From assembly GCA_964428835.1 (NCBI GenBank), contig CAYRZQ010000012.1, positions 1 through 64,000 of the forward strand: a stretch of 64,000 bases of DNA. The letters are read 5' to 3'. This DNA is from JAIXWP01 sp964428835 (GTDB taxonomy: Bacteria; Bacteroidota; Bacteroidia; Flavobacteriales_D; Sanyastnellaceae). Shown in pieces: positions 16,904-25,538 of this stretch. Within the stretch, counting starts at the first letter, position 1. The number at the start of each line of letters is the position of its first letter. The position numbers and the translations under genes were made by a program. Under the pieces are notes generated by a model. That model ran no database searches. It saw only the letters and a list, made by a program, of their open reading frames with translations, and was not told where the DNA came from.

Positions 16904-19900
16904 ATGAAAATCGTTCACACATCTCATTTTGTGCGAGTTCTGTGGATCGCGATTTTTTATGGAATTAGTTCTTTGCTTTTTGCAGGTCATATAATGCAAG
17001 AGTTTGGGCCAATAATAGATGCCACTGACCGCCAAGGGATTTTTGAGAATAGAGATCATCAAGGTCAATTGATAGCTGAGGCACCCTATTTCTATATGAT
17101 TGATGGGGTTAAAGTATTTTTTACAATAAGTGGTTTGCGCTATGAGGCAGAGGTTTCGGTGAAGAATAAAATTGAATCTGAAGAAGGAACAAAACAGGAA
17201 GGAGCCCGCGTGAAGTTTAGAGAGGTACTTCGAAAAGAAGCTCAAGTGGATTTTGTGAATGGAAATGAGAACCTCTCATTTGAGCCCAGTGAAGTGCTAA
17301 ATGGATATTTAATAAATGAAAGCAATGTAAAGTCCAGTCGCTTCGGTGAACTAAGGTTATCGAATCTTTGGAATAATGTTGATCTTATATTTTTCATTCA
17401 CCCCAAAGGTGGCTTGAAGTATTCGGTAATCCTAAAGGAAGGTTCCAATCTCGAAGATGTCCAATTGGAGTATCATAATGTCCAATCACTTGATTTGGTG
17501 GCCAATCATTTGATTGTTCGAACTCCAATTGGCACTTGGTTGGAAGACGCTCCAACTGCAATAGATGCCACCGGAACGGCGGTTGGTTCAAAGTACGTAG
17601 TTGAAAACAAGAAAGTGAAATTCGACATTGAATCCTACCAGCCCGGATTGGCTTACATCATTGACCCTTGGATTACATTTTTTACTGGATTTACTAGTTA
17701 TGATGAACTCACCGCTCCAATGGATTCGATTTGGACAAGTTTAGGGAGTGAGCTGGTGGGCACAGGTTTGAACAATTCGTTTAACCGTGTTCAAATGGAC
17801 TATGACTTAGAGGGAAATGTCTACGTAGCTCGCACTCCCGCGTTGTTTTACAATTCAAGTTTGGGAATGGGAGGATATTATCCTACCGGACGATTTCTAG
17901 AAAAATATGATGCTGAGGGAAATCTTGTTTTTATTTATGAAGTTCCACAAGAAGATGGGTATTTCAGTGATGTAACAGTTAATAAGGAAACTCAGGAGGT
18001 ATATTTTACTAATGGCCCAGCGCAAATAAATCTTTTATCGGCAGATGGTCAGTTGGTGAATTCAATTGATTTCACGGAGGTTCCAGGAGATATCACAGAA
18101 GTCATATCCATGGAATTCGATCACTGTTTGAATAAGCTTGTATTGGGTTTGGGCGGTGTTTTTGCGGAGAATCCCGATTTCTATGGCACTATAGATTCTG
18201 CGTTGAATGGTGATATTTTAACATCGAATGGGTTTGATTTTTCGCAGAGTTTGCCAAATTATATCCCATACAATGACAATGTGGATGTGACTATTGACCC
18301 AATCACGGGAGAGTATTTCTATTTGTTTCTCTTAAGAAATGACTTTTTTTTATCAGACAGAACAATACTCAAAGCCGAGCCAGTCGGGCTCAATGCGACG
18401 ATTCAAAACGCAGTAGAAGAATTAAATTTTTCAGAACTGGCTACCCACTCTTCCGGAGAGTTGACTTTTTTTAGAAGTCACTTTGAGTCATTCAAAGCAA
18501 GTGGAGATTTCTTGTACGGCACCAATGGCAACGAGTTGGTGCAGATCAATAAGCAAACAACACAAATAGTAAATAGCATTACACTTCCAAATTCTTCGCT
18601 CAATCGAAGTGAAGGAATAGATGTGGACTTGTGTGGCAATGTATATGTTGGCACCAACAACCGTGTGGCATTTTATGACGATAATTTGAATCAGATTACC
18701 ACTATTCAAGTTCAAGGTATGCCTCAGGATATCGCGCTGATGGGGACTCAACTGATGGTTGCAACAGACGATGTCATTCAGTTGATAGATATTCCAAACG
18801 AGTTAAAGCCGTGGCAAACCTCACAAGTACCTGATTCATGCAATTCATGTATTGGGCAGGCCTCTGTTCAATTTTGTCAAGGATCAATCTTAGCAGAAAA
18901 TGTTTCTTTTCAGTGGTTGTCAGAAGGCTCTTCAGAGCTCACTCAAACAGGGCTCTGTTCTGGTTGGCATTCTTTCAGAATAACAGAATTAAAAAATTGT
19001 GTTTTGTATGAATATACGGATTCTGTTTTTGTCGATTTCGTTGCCGATGCGATTTGTGAGTTTATAGTGATCGAGCAGAATTATGAAGTTTGTGAAGCCG
19101 AGTGTATCACTTTTACTGTGGCTACATCGGGAGCAGAAGGGGCCGTCTTTTTTCGATTAAATGATGAAGCGCCCACCTCGAATCCAGAGTTTACTTTATG
19201 CCCAGCGTCTTCTGACATCTATCAAATTATTGGAGAAGACAGTTCAGGTGCGATTGATACAGCGAATTTTTTTATTCAAGTAATACCTTATCCCGTGGTG
19301 GAATTGGGAGCGGATACTACACTTTGTTTTGGAGCCACATTAATGCTAAACGCTGAAAATCCGGGTTCCGATTTCAGCTGGCAAAATGGAAGTTCCAATC
19401 AAACCTTATTGGTAAATCAGGCAGGTTTATACAGCGTAATCGTTGCGAACTCAAACTGCACTTCAGCGGATAGCATTTTAGTAGAATATGATGATCTCGT
19501 CGTTAATCTTGGACCAGATCTAATTATTTGTGATGGGGAAAGTACTGTTTTATCAATAGCTACCACGCAAGGAAATTTTCTCTGGTCGAATAATTCAACG
19601 AGCCCAACTCTATCCGTGAATCAAGCTGGTATCTACTCGGTACAAGTTTCTAATGAATTCTGCATAGGAGTGGATTCTGTGGTGTTAAATGTGAGCTCAA
19701 TTGATGCCGACTTCTCGTTTTCAGCTGATGGTATTTGTACTCCCGTTTCAGTTAGTTTTCAGGACGAATCTGTCAGCACCGACCCTATTATTTTATGGAA
19801 TTGGAATTTTGGTGATGGAACATCATCAAGCAGCGGAGATGTAATGCATACCTATTCAATGCCTGGAACGTATAGCGTTTCATTAGGTGTGACGAATATC

Positions 19901-20497
19901 CAAGGATGCTTTGATGAATCTATCGCACTTGATGTAATTCCAGCGTTCGTTCGTCCAGCGGCTTTGTTTACAACTGATCCAGCGATTTTATTTACTGATG
20001 AAATATTTTCGTTCATTGATCTATCATCAAACGCCACACAGTGGTCGTGGAATTTTGGTGATGGCAATTCTTCATTGGATCAAAATCCTCAACACACATT
20101 TTCTGAATCTGGCAATTACACAGTAGAGTTGACTGTTGCCAATGAACATTGTTCTAACTCGACAAATATGCTTCTCACAATCAATCAAGATTTGGTAATT
20201 TTTATTCCCAATGCTTTTTCACCAAATAGCGACGATCTCAATGATACATTCAAGCCAAGTGTATTTGGCAGTGGCCTTAGCCTTTACCAATTCCGAATAT
20301 TTAATCGGTGGGGAGACGTCGTATTTGAGTCGAATGATCCAGAAATAGGATGGATTGGCGATAAGTTAGAAAGCAATTCTTTAGGCACAGGCGACTATTA
20401 TGTTCCTGATGGAGTCTATAGTTGGACGCTCGTTGTTAAAACAGTCTTTAGTGCCGAAGTAGAGGAATTTTCAGGACATGTAATACTCATCAGATAA
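16904..20497 (+). CDS. Large secreted PKD-domain protein, T9SS type B cargo
   Basis: The 1197-residue protein has an N-terminal hydrophobic segment (about residues 8-28), then an adhesin-like domain (residues 30-260) and an SBBP-like propeller region with DLEGNVYVA, DLCGNVYVGT and similar strands. Two Ig-like repeats (WQNGSSNQTLLVNQAGLYSV; LWSNNSTSPTLSVNQAGIYS) precede two PKD domains with NWNFGDGTSS near residue 965 and SWNFGDGNSS near residue 1048. The final 100 residues (IPNAFSPNSDDLNDTF ... FRIFNRWGDVVFES ... GHVILIR) are the gliding-motility-associated CHU_C domain, i.e. the type B T9SS signal. It is the first gene of a same-strand run ending with an ECF sigma/barrel pair. Confidence 0.88.
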   Translation: MKIVHTSHFVRVLWIAIFYGISSLLFAGHIMQEFGPIIDATDRQGIFENRDHQGQLIAEAPYFYMIDGVKVFFTISGLRYEAEVSVKNKIESEEGTKQEGARVKFREVLRKEAQVDFVNGNENLSFEPSEVLNGYLINESNVKSSRFGELRLSNLWNNVDLIFFIHPKGGLKYSVILKEGSNLEDVQLEYHNVQSLDLVANHLIVRTPIGTWLEDAPTAIDATGTAVGSKYVVENKKVKFDIESYQPGLAYIIDPWITFFTGFTSYDELTAPMDSIWTSLGSELVGTGLNNSFNRVQMDYDLEGNVYVARTPALFYNSSLGMGGYYPTGRFLEKYDAEGNLVFIYEVPQEDGYFSDVTVNKETQEVYFTNGPAQINLLSADGQLVNSIDFTEVPGDITEVISMEFDHCLNKLVLGLGGVFAENPDFYGTIDSALNGDILTSNGFDFSQSLPNYIPYNDNVDVTIDPITGEYFYLFLLRNDFFLSDRTILKAEPVGLNATIQNAVEELNFSELATHSSGELTFFRSHFESFKASGDFLYGTNGNELVQINKQTTQIVNSITLPNSSLNRSEGIDVDLCGNVYVGTNNRVAFYDDNLNQITTIQVQGMPQDIALMGTQLMVATDDVIQLIDIPNELKPWQTSQVPDSCNSCIGQASVQFCQGSILAENVSFQWLSEGSSELTQTGLCSGWHSFRITELKNCVLYEYTDSVFVDFVADAICEFIVIEQNYEVCEAECITFTVATSGAEGAVFFRLNDEAPTSNPEFTLCPASSDIYQIIGEDSSGAIDTANFFIQVIPYPVVELGADTTLCFGATLMLNAENPGSDFSWQNGSSNQTLLVNQAGLYSVIVANSNCTSADSILVEYDDLVVNLGPDLIICDGESTVLSIATTQGNFLWSNNSTSPTLSVNQAGIYSVQVSNEFCIGVDSVVLNVSSIDADFSFSADGICTPVSVSFQDESVSTDPIILWNWNFGDGTSSSSGDVMHTYSMPGTYSVSLGVTNIQGCFDESIALDVIPAFVRPAALFTTDPAILFTDEIFSFIDLSSNATQWSWNFGDGNSSLDQNPQHTFSESGNYTVELTVANEHCSNSTNMLLTINQDLVIFIPNAFSPNSDDLNDTFKPSVFGSGLSLYQFRIFNRWGDVVFESNDPEIGWIGDKLESNSLGTGDYYVPDGVYSWTLVVKTVFSAEVEEFSGHVILIR

Positions 20498-20511
20498 TAC
20501 AATTAGAAATA

Positions 20512-21996
20512 ATGAATAAAATGAAATCAGTATTTATAATGTTAGCACTACTTCCGGTCTTTTGCTACGGACAATGGATACAGGTGGGCAATACAGTTAA
20601 CGGTCAAGCTGCTGGCGATCGTTTCGGTTACTCCAGTGCAATATCTGGAGATGGAACGATTGTGGCCGTGGGAGCACCTTTTAATGCCAGTGCAGGCAGT
20701 GGTGCTGGACAAGTGAGAGTATTTGGGTTGACAAGTGATAGTTGGACACAGATAGGTGCTGCTATCAATGCAGAAACGGGTGGTGATCAAACAGGGCAAG
20801 CGGTGAGCTTGTCTGATGATGGATCCATCGTCGCCATTGGTGAACCATTCAATAACGATTTGGGCTTTACTTCTGGGCAGGTTCGCGTATTTGAGAATAT
20901 TAATAATAGCTGGTCTCAAGTCGGGCAGGAACTATATGGAGATAATGCAACAGCCGGCGCAGGAACATCGGTAGATTTATCTGCTGATGGCTCAGTAGTG
21001 GCATTTGGCGCGCCAAATACAACTGTAAATGGTGTTGCTGAATTTATTGGAAATGTGAGAGTATTTGAAAATGTAAATAATGTTTGGGTTCAAAAAGGTG
21101 GAGATATCAATGGTGATGGTGAAATAATAAAGTTTGGACAAAGTGTGAGTTTGTCTGCCGACGGAAATATTATCGCCATTGGTCAAACAGGTAATCCCGC
21201 TCAAAATCCTGCAACGGATATTGGAAGAGTAAAGGTTTATCATTTTGTAGAAAACGAATGGGTGCAACTCGGGAGCACCATTTTTGGATCGGATGAAAGC
21301 GATGAATTCGGATGGAAATTAAGTCTATCCGCTTCTGGAAATGTTTTGGCGATAGGTAGTTATATCAAAGGTGAAGTAAAGGTTTTTGAGTGGATAAATG
21401 AGGCGTGGACTCAAATTGGGAATACCCTTACTGGAAATAGTTCAGGAGATTCTTTTGGGTTTTCTGTTTCTTTATCCAGTGATGCGTCGCATTTAGCTGT
21501 TGGAGCGAGATTTCTTAATTTGAATAATGATCAACCTGGTAGTGCCTATATTTTCGAGAGAGAGGGAAATGACTGGGTACTTGTCGGTGATCCCATTGAA
21601 GGGGTTGCACTAGCCGATCAAGCAGGTTTTTCGGTGGCTATAACACAGAACGGAAGCAGGGTAGTCGTTGCATCCACAGCTAATGATGATGCGGGAAGCA
21701 ACTCAGGACACGTTCGTGTATTTGAAAATACTTTGATCAGTAGCACGGAAGATTATTCGAAAGCAAGTTTGTTGAAAATCTTCCCCAATCCAGCTGCTGA
21801 ATCGATTGGAATACAGAGTGAGAATGAGATTTTTTCATACGAGATTATTTCTATTGATGGAAGAATTGTAGCACAGAAAGAGGATCTTAATCAGAGGGCA
21901 TTCATTATTGACGTGAATCATTTGGTGGTGGGTACTTATATTCTTTCGCTGCAGACGAGCAGCGGAAAGCAAAATTTAAAACTGAATAAAAGATGA
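20512..21996 (+). CDS. Secreted FG-GAP-like repeat protein with T9SS type A sorting domain
   Basis: The 494-residue protein has a signal peptide (MNKMKSVFIMLALLPVFCYG; start at 20512 or three codons later). Residues 22-400 consist of about seven repeats of roughly 50 residues containing VSLSADGSVVAFGAP-like strands followed by GNVRVFE and WVQ, an FG-GAP-type propeller. The C-terminal 75 residues (LLKIFPNPAAESIGIQ ... YEIISIDGRIVAQ ... LNLVVGTYIL-like end) form a type A T9SS sorting domain. The gene lies 14 bp after the type B cargo and its stop overlaps the next start by 4 bp (ATGA). Confidence 0.85.
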   Translation: MNKMKSVFIMLALLPVFCYGQWIQVGNTVNGQAAGDRFGYSSAISGDGTIVAVGAPFNASAGSGAGQVRVFGLTSDSWTQIGAAINAETGGDQTGQAVSLSDDGSIVAIGEPFNNDLGFTSGQVRVFENINNSWSQVGQELYGDNATAGAGTSVDLSADGSVVAFGAPNTTVNGVAEFIGNVRVFENVNNVWVQKGGDINGDGEIIKFGQSVSLSADGNIIAIGQTGNPAQNPATDIGRVKVYHFVENEWVQLGSTIFGSDESDEFGWKLSLSASGNVLAIGSYIKGEVKVFEWINEAWTQIGNTLTGNSSGDSFGFSVSLSSDASHLAVGARFLNLNNDQPGSAYIFEREGNDWVLVGDPIEGVALADQAGFSVAITQNGSRVVVASTANDDAGSNSGHVRVFENTLISSTEDYSKASLLKIFPNPAAESIGIQSENEIFSYEIISIDGRIVAQKEDLNQRAFIIDVNHLVVGTYILSLQTSSGKQNLKLNKR

Positions 21997-22508
21997 AAAA
22001 TCTACTCTATAATTCAGTGATTCTGGTATTGATCATAACTTCATTGATGGGTTGTCAGAAAAATGAGGATTTTGTAGAAATTACAAAAACTCCACTCGAA
22101 CTATTTATCCGACTTAGTTTAGAAGATGAAGAAATAGTTGATAATGGCTTTGGTGCAATCTGTACAAATGAGAATCAAGAATTGACGGTCATTTCGAATA
22201 AGCAGGAATTGCTATCAGACCAAATCGATGCGAACACACTTGAGTCTGGAGATTTTGTTTTAGTTCGACAACTCCAGGGTTCAATACAAATGATTAACTG
22301 TGTTTATGTTATGGAATATATCTCTGGAGGTACACCTGTAGTAGGCTTGTTTATAGATGAGATAGGGGGGCTGGATTCTTTCATTGTTGATGGCAATCTC
22401 GTCACTGGATCACATACAGGGAGTTTCGTTAATGTAGAAGGAATGGAGGTTCCATATACACTCAGTTTTAGCTGTGGCCTCACTAACGCGCCCGAGTTAT
22501 GCGATTAA
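21993..22508 (+). CDS. Putative lipoprotein of unknown function
   Basis: The 171-residue protein starts MKNLLYNSVILVLIITSLMGCQKNEDF, a lipoprotein signal with the lipobox LMGC. The mature part is acidic and shows no domain I recognise; it has a few cysteines (AICTN, INCVYV, FSCGLTNAPELCD). The ATGA overlap with the FG-GAP gene upstream implies cotranslation, so it may work on the same cell-surface structure. The ECF sigma gene begins 26 bp later. Confidence 0.75.
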   Translation: MKNLLYNSVILVLIITSLMGCQKNEDFVEITKTPLELFIRLSLEDEEIVDNGFGAICTNENQELTVISNKQELLSDQIDANTLESGDFVLVRQLQGSIQMINCVYVMEYISGGTPVVGLFIDEIGGLDSFIVDGNLVTGSHTGSFVNVEGMEVPYTLSFSCGLTNAPELCD

Positions 22509-22534
22509 TAATAGCACTTAGTATATAATTTATT

Positions 22535-23104
22535 TTGGAGTTAGCACTCATAGAGCGTTGTAAGGACGGCGAGGAGAAAGCCTACGCTGAACTCTACGAA
22601 CTTTATAAGGGGTATATTTTTACCACTTGCGTGCGCTATGGAGTTGGTGACTTTGAAATCAAGGATATGATGCAAACGATTTTTATAGAGGCATTCAGAT
22701 CATTGCCGAAATATGATCATAAGCTTGCAAGCTTCAAGACTTGGTTGACGCGCATCGCCATCAATCACATTTTGAATAATCTTCGGAAAAGAAAATTGGA
22801 TTTTGTAGAAATCAAGGATGAAGCCAGTTCGATGTACAGTGTTGAGCACGTTTTGTTAAGTGATGATATGGATCTTCGCTTCATTCATAAAGTCATTGCA
22901 TTGATGCCAACTACGGAAGCGTTAGTATTTAATTTATACATCATTGATCAACTTTCGCATAGTGAGATTGCTGAAAAATTAAATATTACAGAAAACCAAT
23001 CTCGTTTTCTTCTTCATAAAGGAAGGAATTGGGTAAAAGACAAGTTGAGAAACCACTTTGACGAATTCAAAACAGATTCTTCAGAATCAACAAAAGCGCT
23101 ATAA
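22535..23104 (+). CDS. ECF-type RNA polymerase sigma factor
   Basis: The 189-residue protein starts at a TTG (MELALIERCKDGEEKAYAELYELY); no ATG lies in the first 40 codons. Region 2 contains DMMQTIFIEAFRSLPKYD and FKTWLTRIAINHILNNLRKR, and region 4 contains ALVFNLYIIDQLSHSEIAEKL with RFLLHKGRNWVKDKL. This is a standard ECF sigma factor. The next gene starts 2 bp later and encodes a protein with a short cytoplasmic head and one transmembrane helix, the position and form of an anti-sigma factor. Confidence 0.92.
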   Translation: MELALIERCKDGEEKAYAELYELYKGYIFTTCVRYGVGDFEIKDMMQTIFIEAFRSLPKYDHKLASFKTWLTRIAINHILNNLRKRKLDFVEIKDEASSMYSVEHVLLSDDMDLRFIHKVIALMPTTEALVFNLYIIDQLSHSEIAEKLNITENQSRFLLHKGRNWVKDKLRNHFDEFKTDSSESTKAL

Positions 23105-23106
23105 CG

Positions 23107-24348
23107 ATGACAGAAAAGGACTTTGACGAATTTATCAGAAAGGCAGCAAGCTCTAATTTGACTCCAGATGAGTGCTTTAATTGGGAGAATATGAATATTC
23201 CAATTCCGAAAAGGAAGAGGCGTGCACCTTTCTTTTTGTTTTTCTTCTTAGGATTGGGGGCCTTCTGTTTATGGGGGGTTTTATATTATGTCTTGAATTC
23301 AAGTAAAGCCCAGACGGCTAAGAGAATTTCAATTTCAAATGAAAAATATGATCTTCATATATTGGATTATTCTGAAGTTACCAATGATATTGATTTAGAT
23401 TCGAAAGAGAAAAGAGCCCAAAACAATACTTATTACGAAGCGGAAGTTGAGTCAGTATCTTCGAATACAAAAACCAATGAATGGAAGTTTCGCTCCAAGC
23501 CGCTATCTGTGGACAAGTTGGGTTCAAATTCAGAAGTTGTATCAGAGGCGGTATTGTTTGATAGTGTTACTGTTGATACAGAAGGAAATGTAAAATCAAG
23601 CACTAACACCAGATCGAAGGAAATACTCTCATTTAAAGAGGTTGAGTACCGAACGTTCGATCGGTTTTACTTTGATTTACCGCTTCGCCCAATGAATGGT
23701 TTGAAGCTCGATAAGCGTTTGAACTATTGGTTTGTTCGTGCGGGTGCACTTACTCATAGAAATTTGATTCTCGATAGTGAATTCACAGACGTCAATTTTG
23801 GTAGGACCTCTACTGGATTTTTTGTAGGACTTTCTAAGCATTACAGCCTGAGGAGAAAGTGGTTTTTGGAGACTGGATTTGCCTATTCTCGACTCAATCA
23901 TTTCTATCAGGGTGAAAAGGACCTAGGATATTTCAACGACATTGGAGCTGCGGAAAGGATATCAAGTAGAAGAATAATAAGGCATAACAATCTTGTTGAG
24001 ATTGCTGAGGTTCAACTAGGTATTGGAAAGGTAATATCGCTCGCGGAGAACTTCCAGTTTTTATCTAGTATTGCTGTGTTTCCCGGTGTGGTTACTAGAA
24101 GGGCAGGTAGAGTATTTCTTCCAAACGAGAGCATGCCAATTTCAATAGAAGAAGCGACTAATGGTTTCCCATTTTCTTTTTCTTCGGAGTTGATGTTGGG
24201 GCTTCAATATCAAGTAAAGGAAAATGTTGGTATTGGACTTGTTGCTGGAAATAAGTATTATTTCACGAGCGTCCCGATTTTGACGGAGAGACATAAGCCG
24301 CATGTCATCAGCCTTGGTCTCTCAGTGCGAGTGAGCATTGATGGGTAG
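23107..24348 (+). CDS. Putative anti-sigma/beta-barrel membrane protein
   Basis: The 413-residue protein has about 40 N-terminal residues with a basic end (PKRKRRAP), one transmembrane helix (about 41-64, FFLFFFLGLGAFCLWGVLYY), a polar linker rich in Ser/Asn/Lys (65-200) and a C-terminal half that looks like an outer-membrane beta-barrel of the PorT kind: YWFVRAGALTHRN, FFVGLSKHYSLRRKW, FLETGFAYSRLNHFYQ, FSSELMLGLQYQV, NVGIGLVAGNKYYF and a final strand HVISLGLSVRVSI. Barrel proteins are usually exported with a cleaved signal, so an uncleaved inner-membrane helix in front is odd. It is coupled to the ECF sigma gene. Confidence 0.7.
   Translation: MTEKDFDEFIRKAASSNLTPDECFNWENMNIPIPKRKRRAPFFLFFFLGLGAFCLWGVLYYVLNSSKAQTAKRISISNEKYDLHILDYSEVTNDIDLDSKEKRAQNNTYYEAEVESVSSNTKTNEWKFRSKPLSVDKLGSNSEVVSEAVLFDSVTVDTEGNVKSSTNTRSKEILSFKEVEYRTFDRFYFDLPLRPMNGLKLDKRLNYWFVRAGALTHRNLILDSEFTDVNFGRTSTGFFVGLSKHYSLRRKWFLETGFAYSRLNHFYQGEKDLGYFNDIGAAERISSRRIIRHNNLVEIAEVQLGIGKVISLAENFQFLSSIAVFPGVVTRRAGRVFLPNESMPISIEEATNGFPFSFSSELMLGLQYQVKENVGIGLVAGNKYYFTSVPILTERHKPHVISLGLSVRVSIDG
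23648..23665 (+). repeat. 18-bp palindromic motif, copy 6
   Basis: ACCGAACGTTCGATCGGT, in the membrane-anchored barrel gene, coding for YRTFDR, a third reading frame relative to copies 1-5. Confidence 0.75.
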
Positions 24349-24364
24349 TTTTAGTATTATATCC

Positions 24365-24372
24365 TATCTTCG
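24365..24372 (+). promoter_or_regulatory. -7 box of the lipoprotein gene
   Basis: TATCTTCG, followed by CA, is one base off TAnnTTTG and lies 35 bp before the ATG at 24408. A -33 box is not clear. Confidence 0.4.
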
Positions 24373-24407
24373 CATTACCACTAATTATCTTTAACCAAGT
24401 GACTTCA

Positions 24408-24842
24408 ATGCGAAAAATATTTTTTGCAAGTATCATTTTAGCCCTAGCCAGTTGCAAGGATCCTGTTCCGGGCTGCACGAATAGAAATGCAGAGAACTAC
24501 AACGTGGCTGCCGAAGAAGACGATGGCACATGTTCATTTCGAGGAGGAGCCGTCGTTTACCATGACGTGGCCACCGGTCAAGCACTTGTGAACGCCGGTG
24601 TGACCAATGTACGTTTATTTGTAGATGGGACATTTATGGATAGCATGTCTCCAAATATTGGTTTTAGCTATGTACCATCTTGCGATAATGCCGATGCAAT
24701 GCTGATGTCTAACTACGGAATCGGAAATTCTCCATCAAAAACATTTCAATACCAAATTAAAGATCAGAACAACGTTGTACTCTCCTCCGGCACCTTCGAG
24801 ATCCGCGGCAACGAATGCACAGCGGTGAAGTATGAGTACTAG
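24408..24842 (+). CDS. Putative lipoprotein with a CxxxxAxNYNxxAxxDDGTC motif
   Basis: From ATG 24408 the product has 144 residues with a lipoprotein signal (MRKIFFASIILALASC). Right after the lipid cysteine comes GCTNRNAENYNVAAEEDDGTC, a short Cys/Asp module common in Bacteroidota surface proteins and probably calcium- or disulfide-stabilised. The rest (VTNVRLFVDGTFMDSM ... SGTFEIRGNECTAVKYEY) looks like a beta-sandwich. The function is unknown. A start at the GTG three codons upstream is possible but less likely. Confidence 0.78.
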   Translation: MRKIFFASIILALASCKDPVPGCTNRNAENYNVAAEEDDGTCSFRGGAVVYHDVATGQALVNAGVTNVRLFVDGTFMDSMSPNIGFSYVPSCDNADAMLMSNYGIGNSPSKTFQYQIKDQNNVVLSSGTFEIRGNECTAVKYEY

Positions 24843-24883
24843 GCGATGGGCGATGGGATAGGGAAATGAAAGGTAATAAAAAA

Positions 24884-24900
24884 AGGGGGAAATTCCCCCT
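24884..24900 (-). terminator. Terminator of the bacilliredoxin gene
   Basis: On the minus strand AGGGGGAATTTCCCCCT is followed by seven T. This is an intrinsic terminator for the gene on the other side of the N gap, and shows that the gap (24907-25006) is probably short. Confidence 0.7.
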
Positions 24901-24906
24901 CATTAT

Positions 24907-25006
24907 NNNNNNNNNNNNNNNNNNNNNNNNNNNNNNNNNNNNNNNNNNNNNNNNNNNNNNNNNNNNNNNNNNNNNNNNNNNNNNNNNNNNNNNNNNNNNN
25001 NNNNNN
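24907..25006. other. Scaffold gap of 100 N
   Basis: The run of exactly 100 N covers the last codons of the bacilliredoxin gene and its 3' region. The flanks share no long repeat, unlike the first gap, so the true length is unknown. Confidence 0.95.
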
Positions 25007-25413
25007 TATTCCTCAAACGCCATTTTCAAATTGTCAGCGATCATTTCGGCGGTGCGGCCTTCGATGTGGTGACGCTCGATCATGTGCATGAGTTTTCCAT
25101 CTTTGAAGAGCGCGATGCTTGGTGAAGATGGAGGATAAGGCAACATATACTTACGAGCGCGCTCTACTGCATCGCGATCAACACCAGCAAATGATGTGAC
25201 GAGTTTGTTAGGGAGTTTGCTTGACGTTTTAATTGCGTGTTTTACACCTGGACGCATGCTTCCTGCTGCGCATCCACAAACACTGTTCAACACAACGAGT
25301 ACAGTTCCTTCGCTATTCACAGCGGCATCTACTGCCTCGGGAGTCATGGCTTCTTCGAAACCTACACTATCTAAATCAGCACGCATCGGTGCCACTAATT
25401 CTGGAGGATACAT
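25007..25413 (-). CDS. BrxA/BrxB-family bacilliredoxin, last codons lost in gap
   Basis: The 135 visible residues start MYPPELVAPMRADLDSVGF and contain the active-site CGC motif in NSVCGCAAGSMRPG, then FAGVDRDAVERARKYM, YPPSSPSIALFKDGK and MIERHHIEGRTAEMIADNLKMAFEE. This matches the bacilliredoxin (YphP/YqiW) family almost end to end; typical members end one to three residues later, so only a few codons are hidden by the N. The family removes bacillithiol from proteins after oxidative stress, suggesting that this organism makes bacillithiol. It is a single gene behind aspS. Confidence 0.9.
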
Positions 25414-25482
25414 ATTACAAATTTTTTTTGCGAAATTACTAGAAATCAGAGTTGAACAAGGTTAAAGAGTGCAAATTTAGAT

Positions 25483-25538
25483 ACTAGATACTAGATACTA
25501 GTGCTTGCCCCTTTAGGGACTAGTATCTAGTATCTAGT
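25483..25538 (-). terminator. 20-bp hairpin containing the aspS stop codon
   Basis: ACTAGATACTAGATACTAGT (25483-25502) and its exact inverse (25519-25538) flank a 16-nt loop. The arms are tandem 7-bp TAGATAC units. The aspS TAG (25534-25536) is inside one arm. The unit is the same as in the palindrome at 14216-14238. Confidence 0.7.

Noticed and set aside
20292..20309. TCCGAATATTTAATCGGT as a ninth copy of the 18-bp motif
   Set aside because: The arms nearly fit, but the spacer lacks the ACG pattern of the real copies; I regard it as chance. Half-sites near 59876 and 61124 were also left out.
24757..25413. 218-residue fusion through the second gap
   Set aside because: The part after the N run is antisense to the lipoprotein gene and is open by chance; the bacilliredoxin ends within a few codons of the gap.
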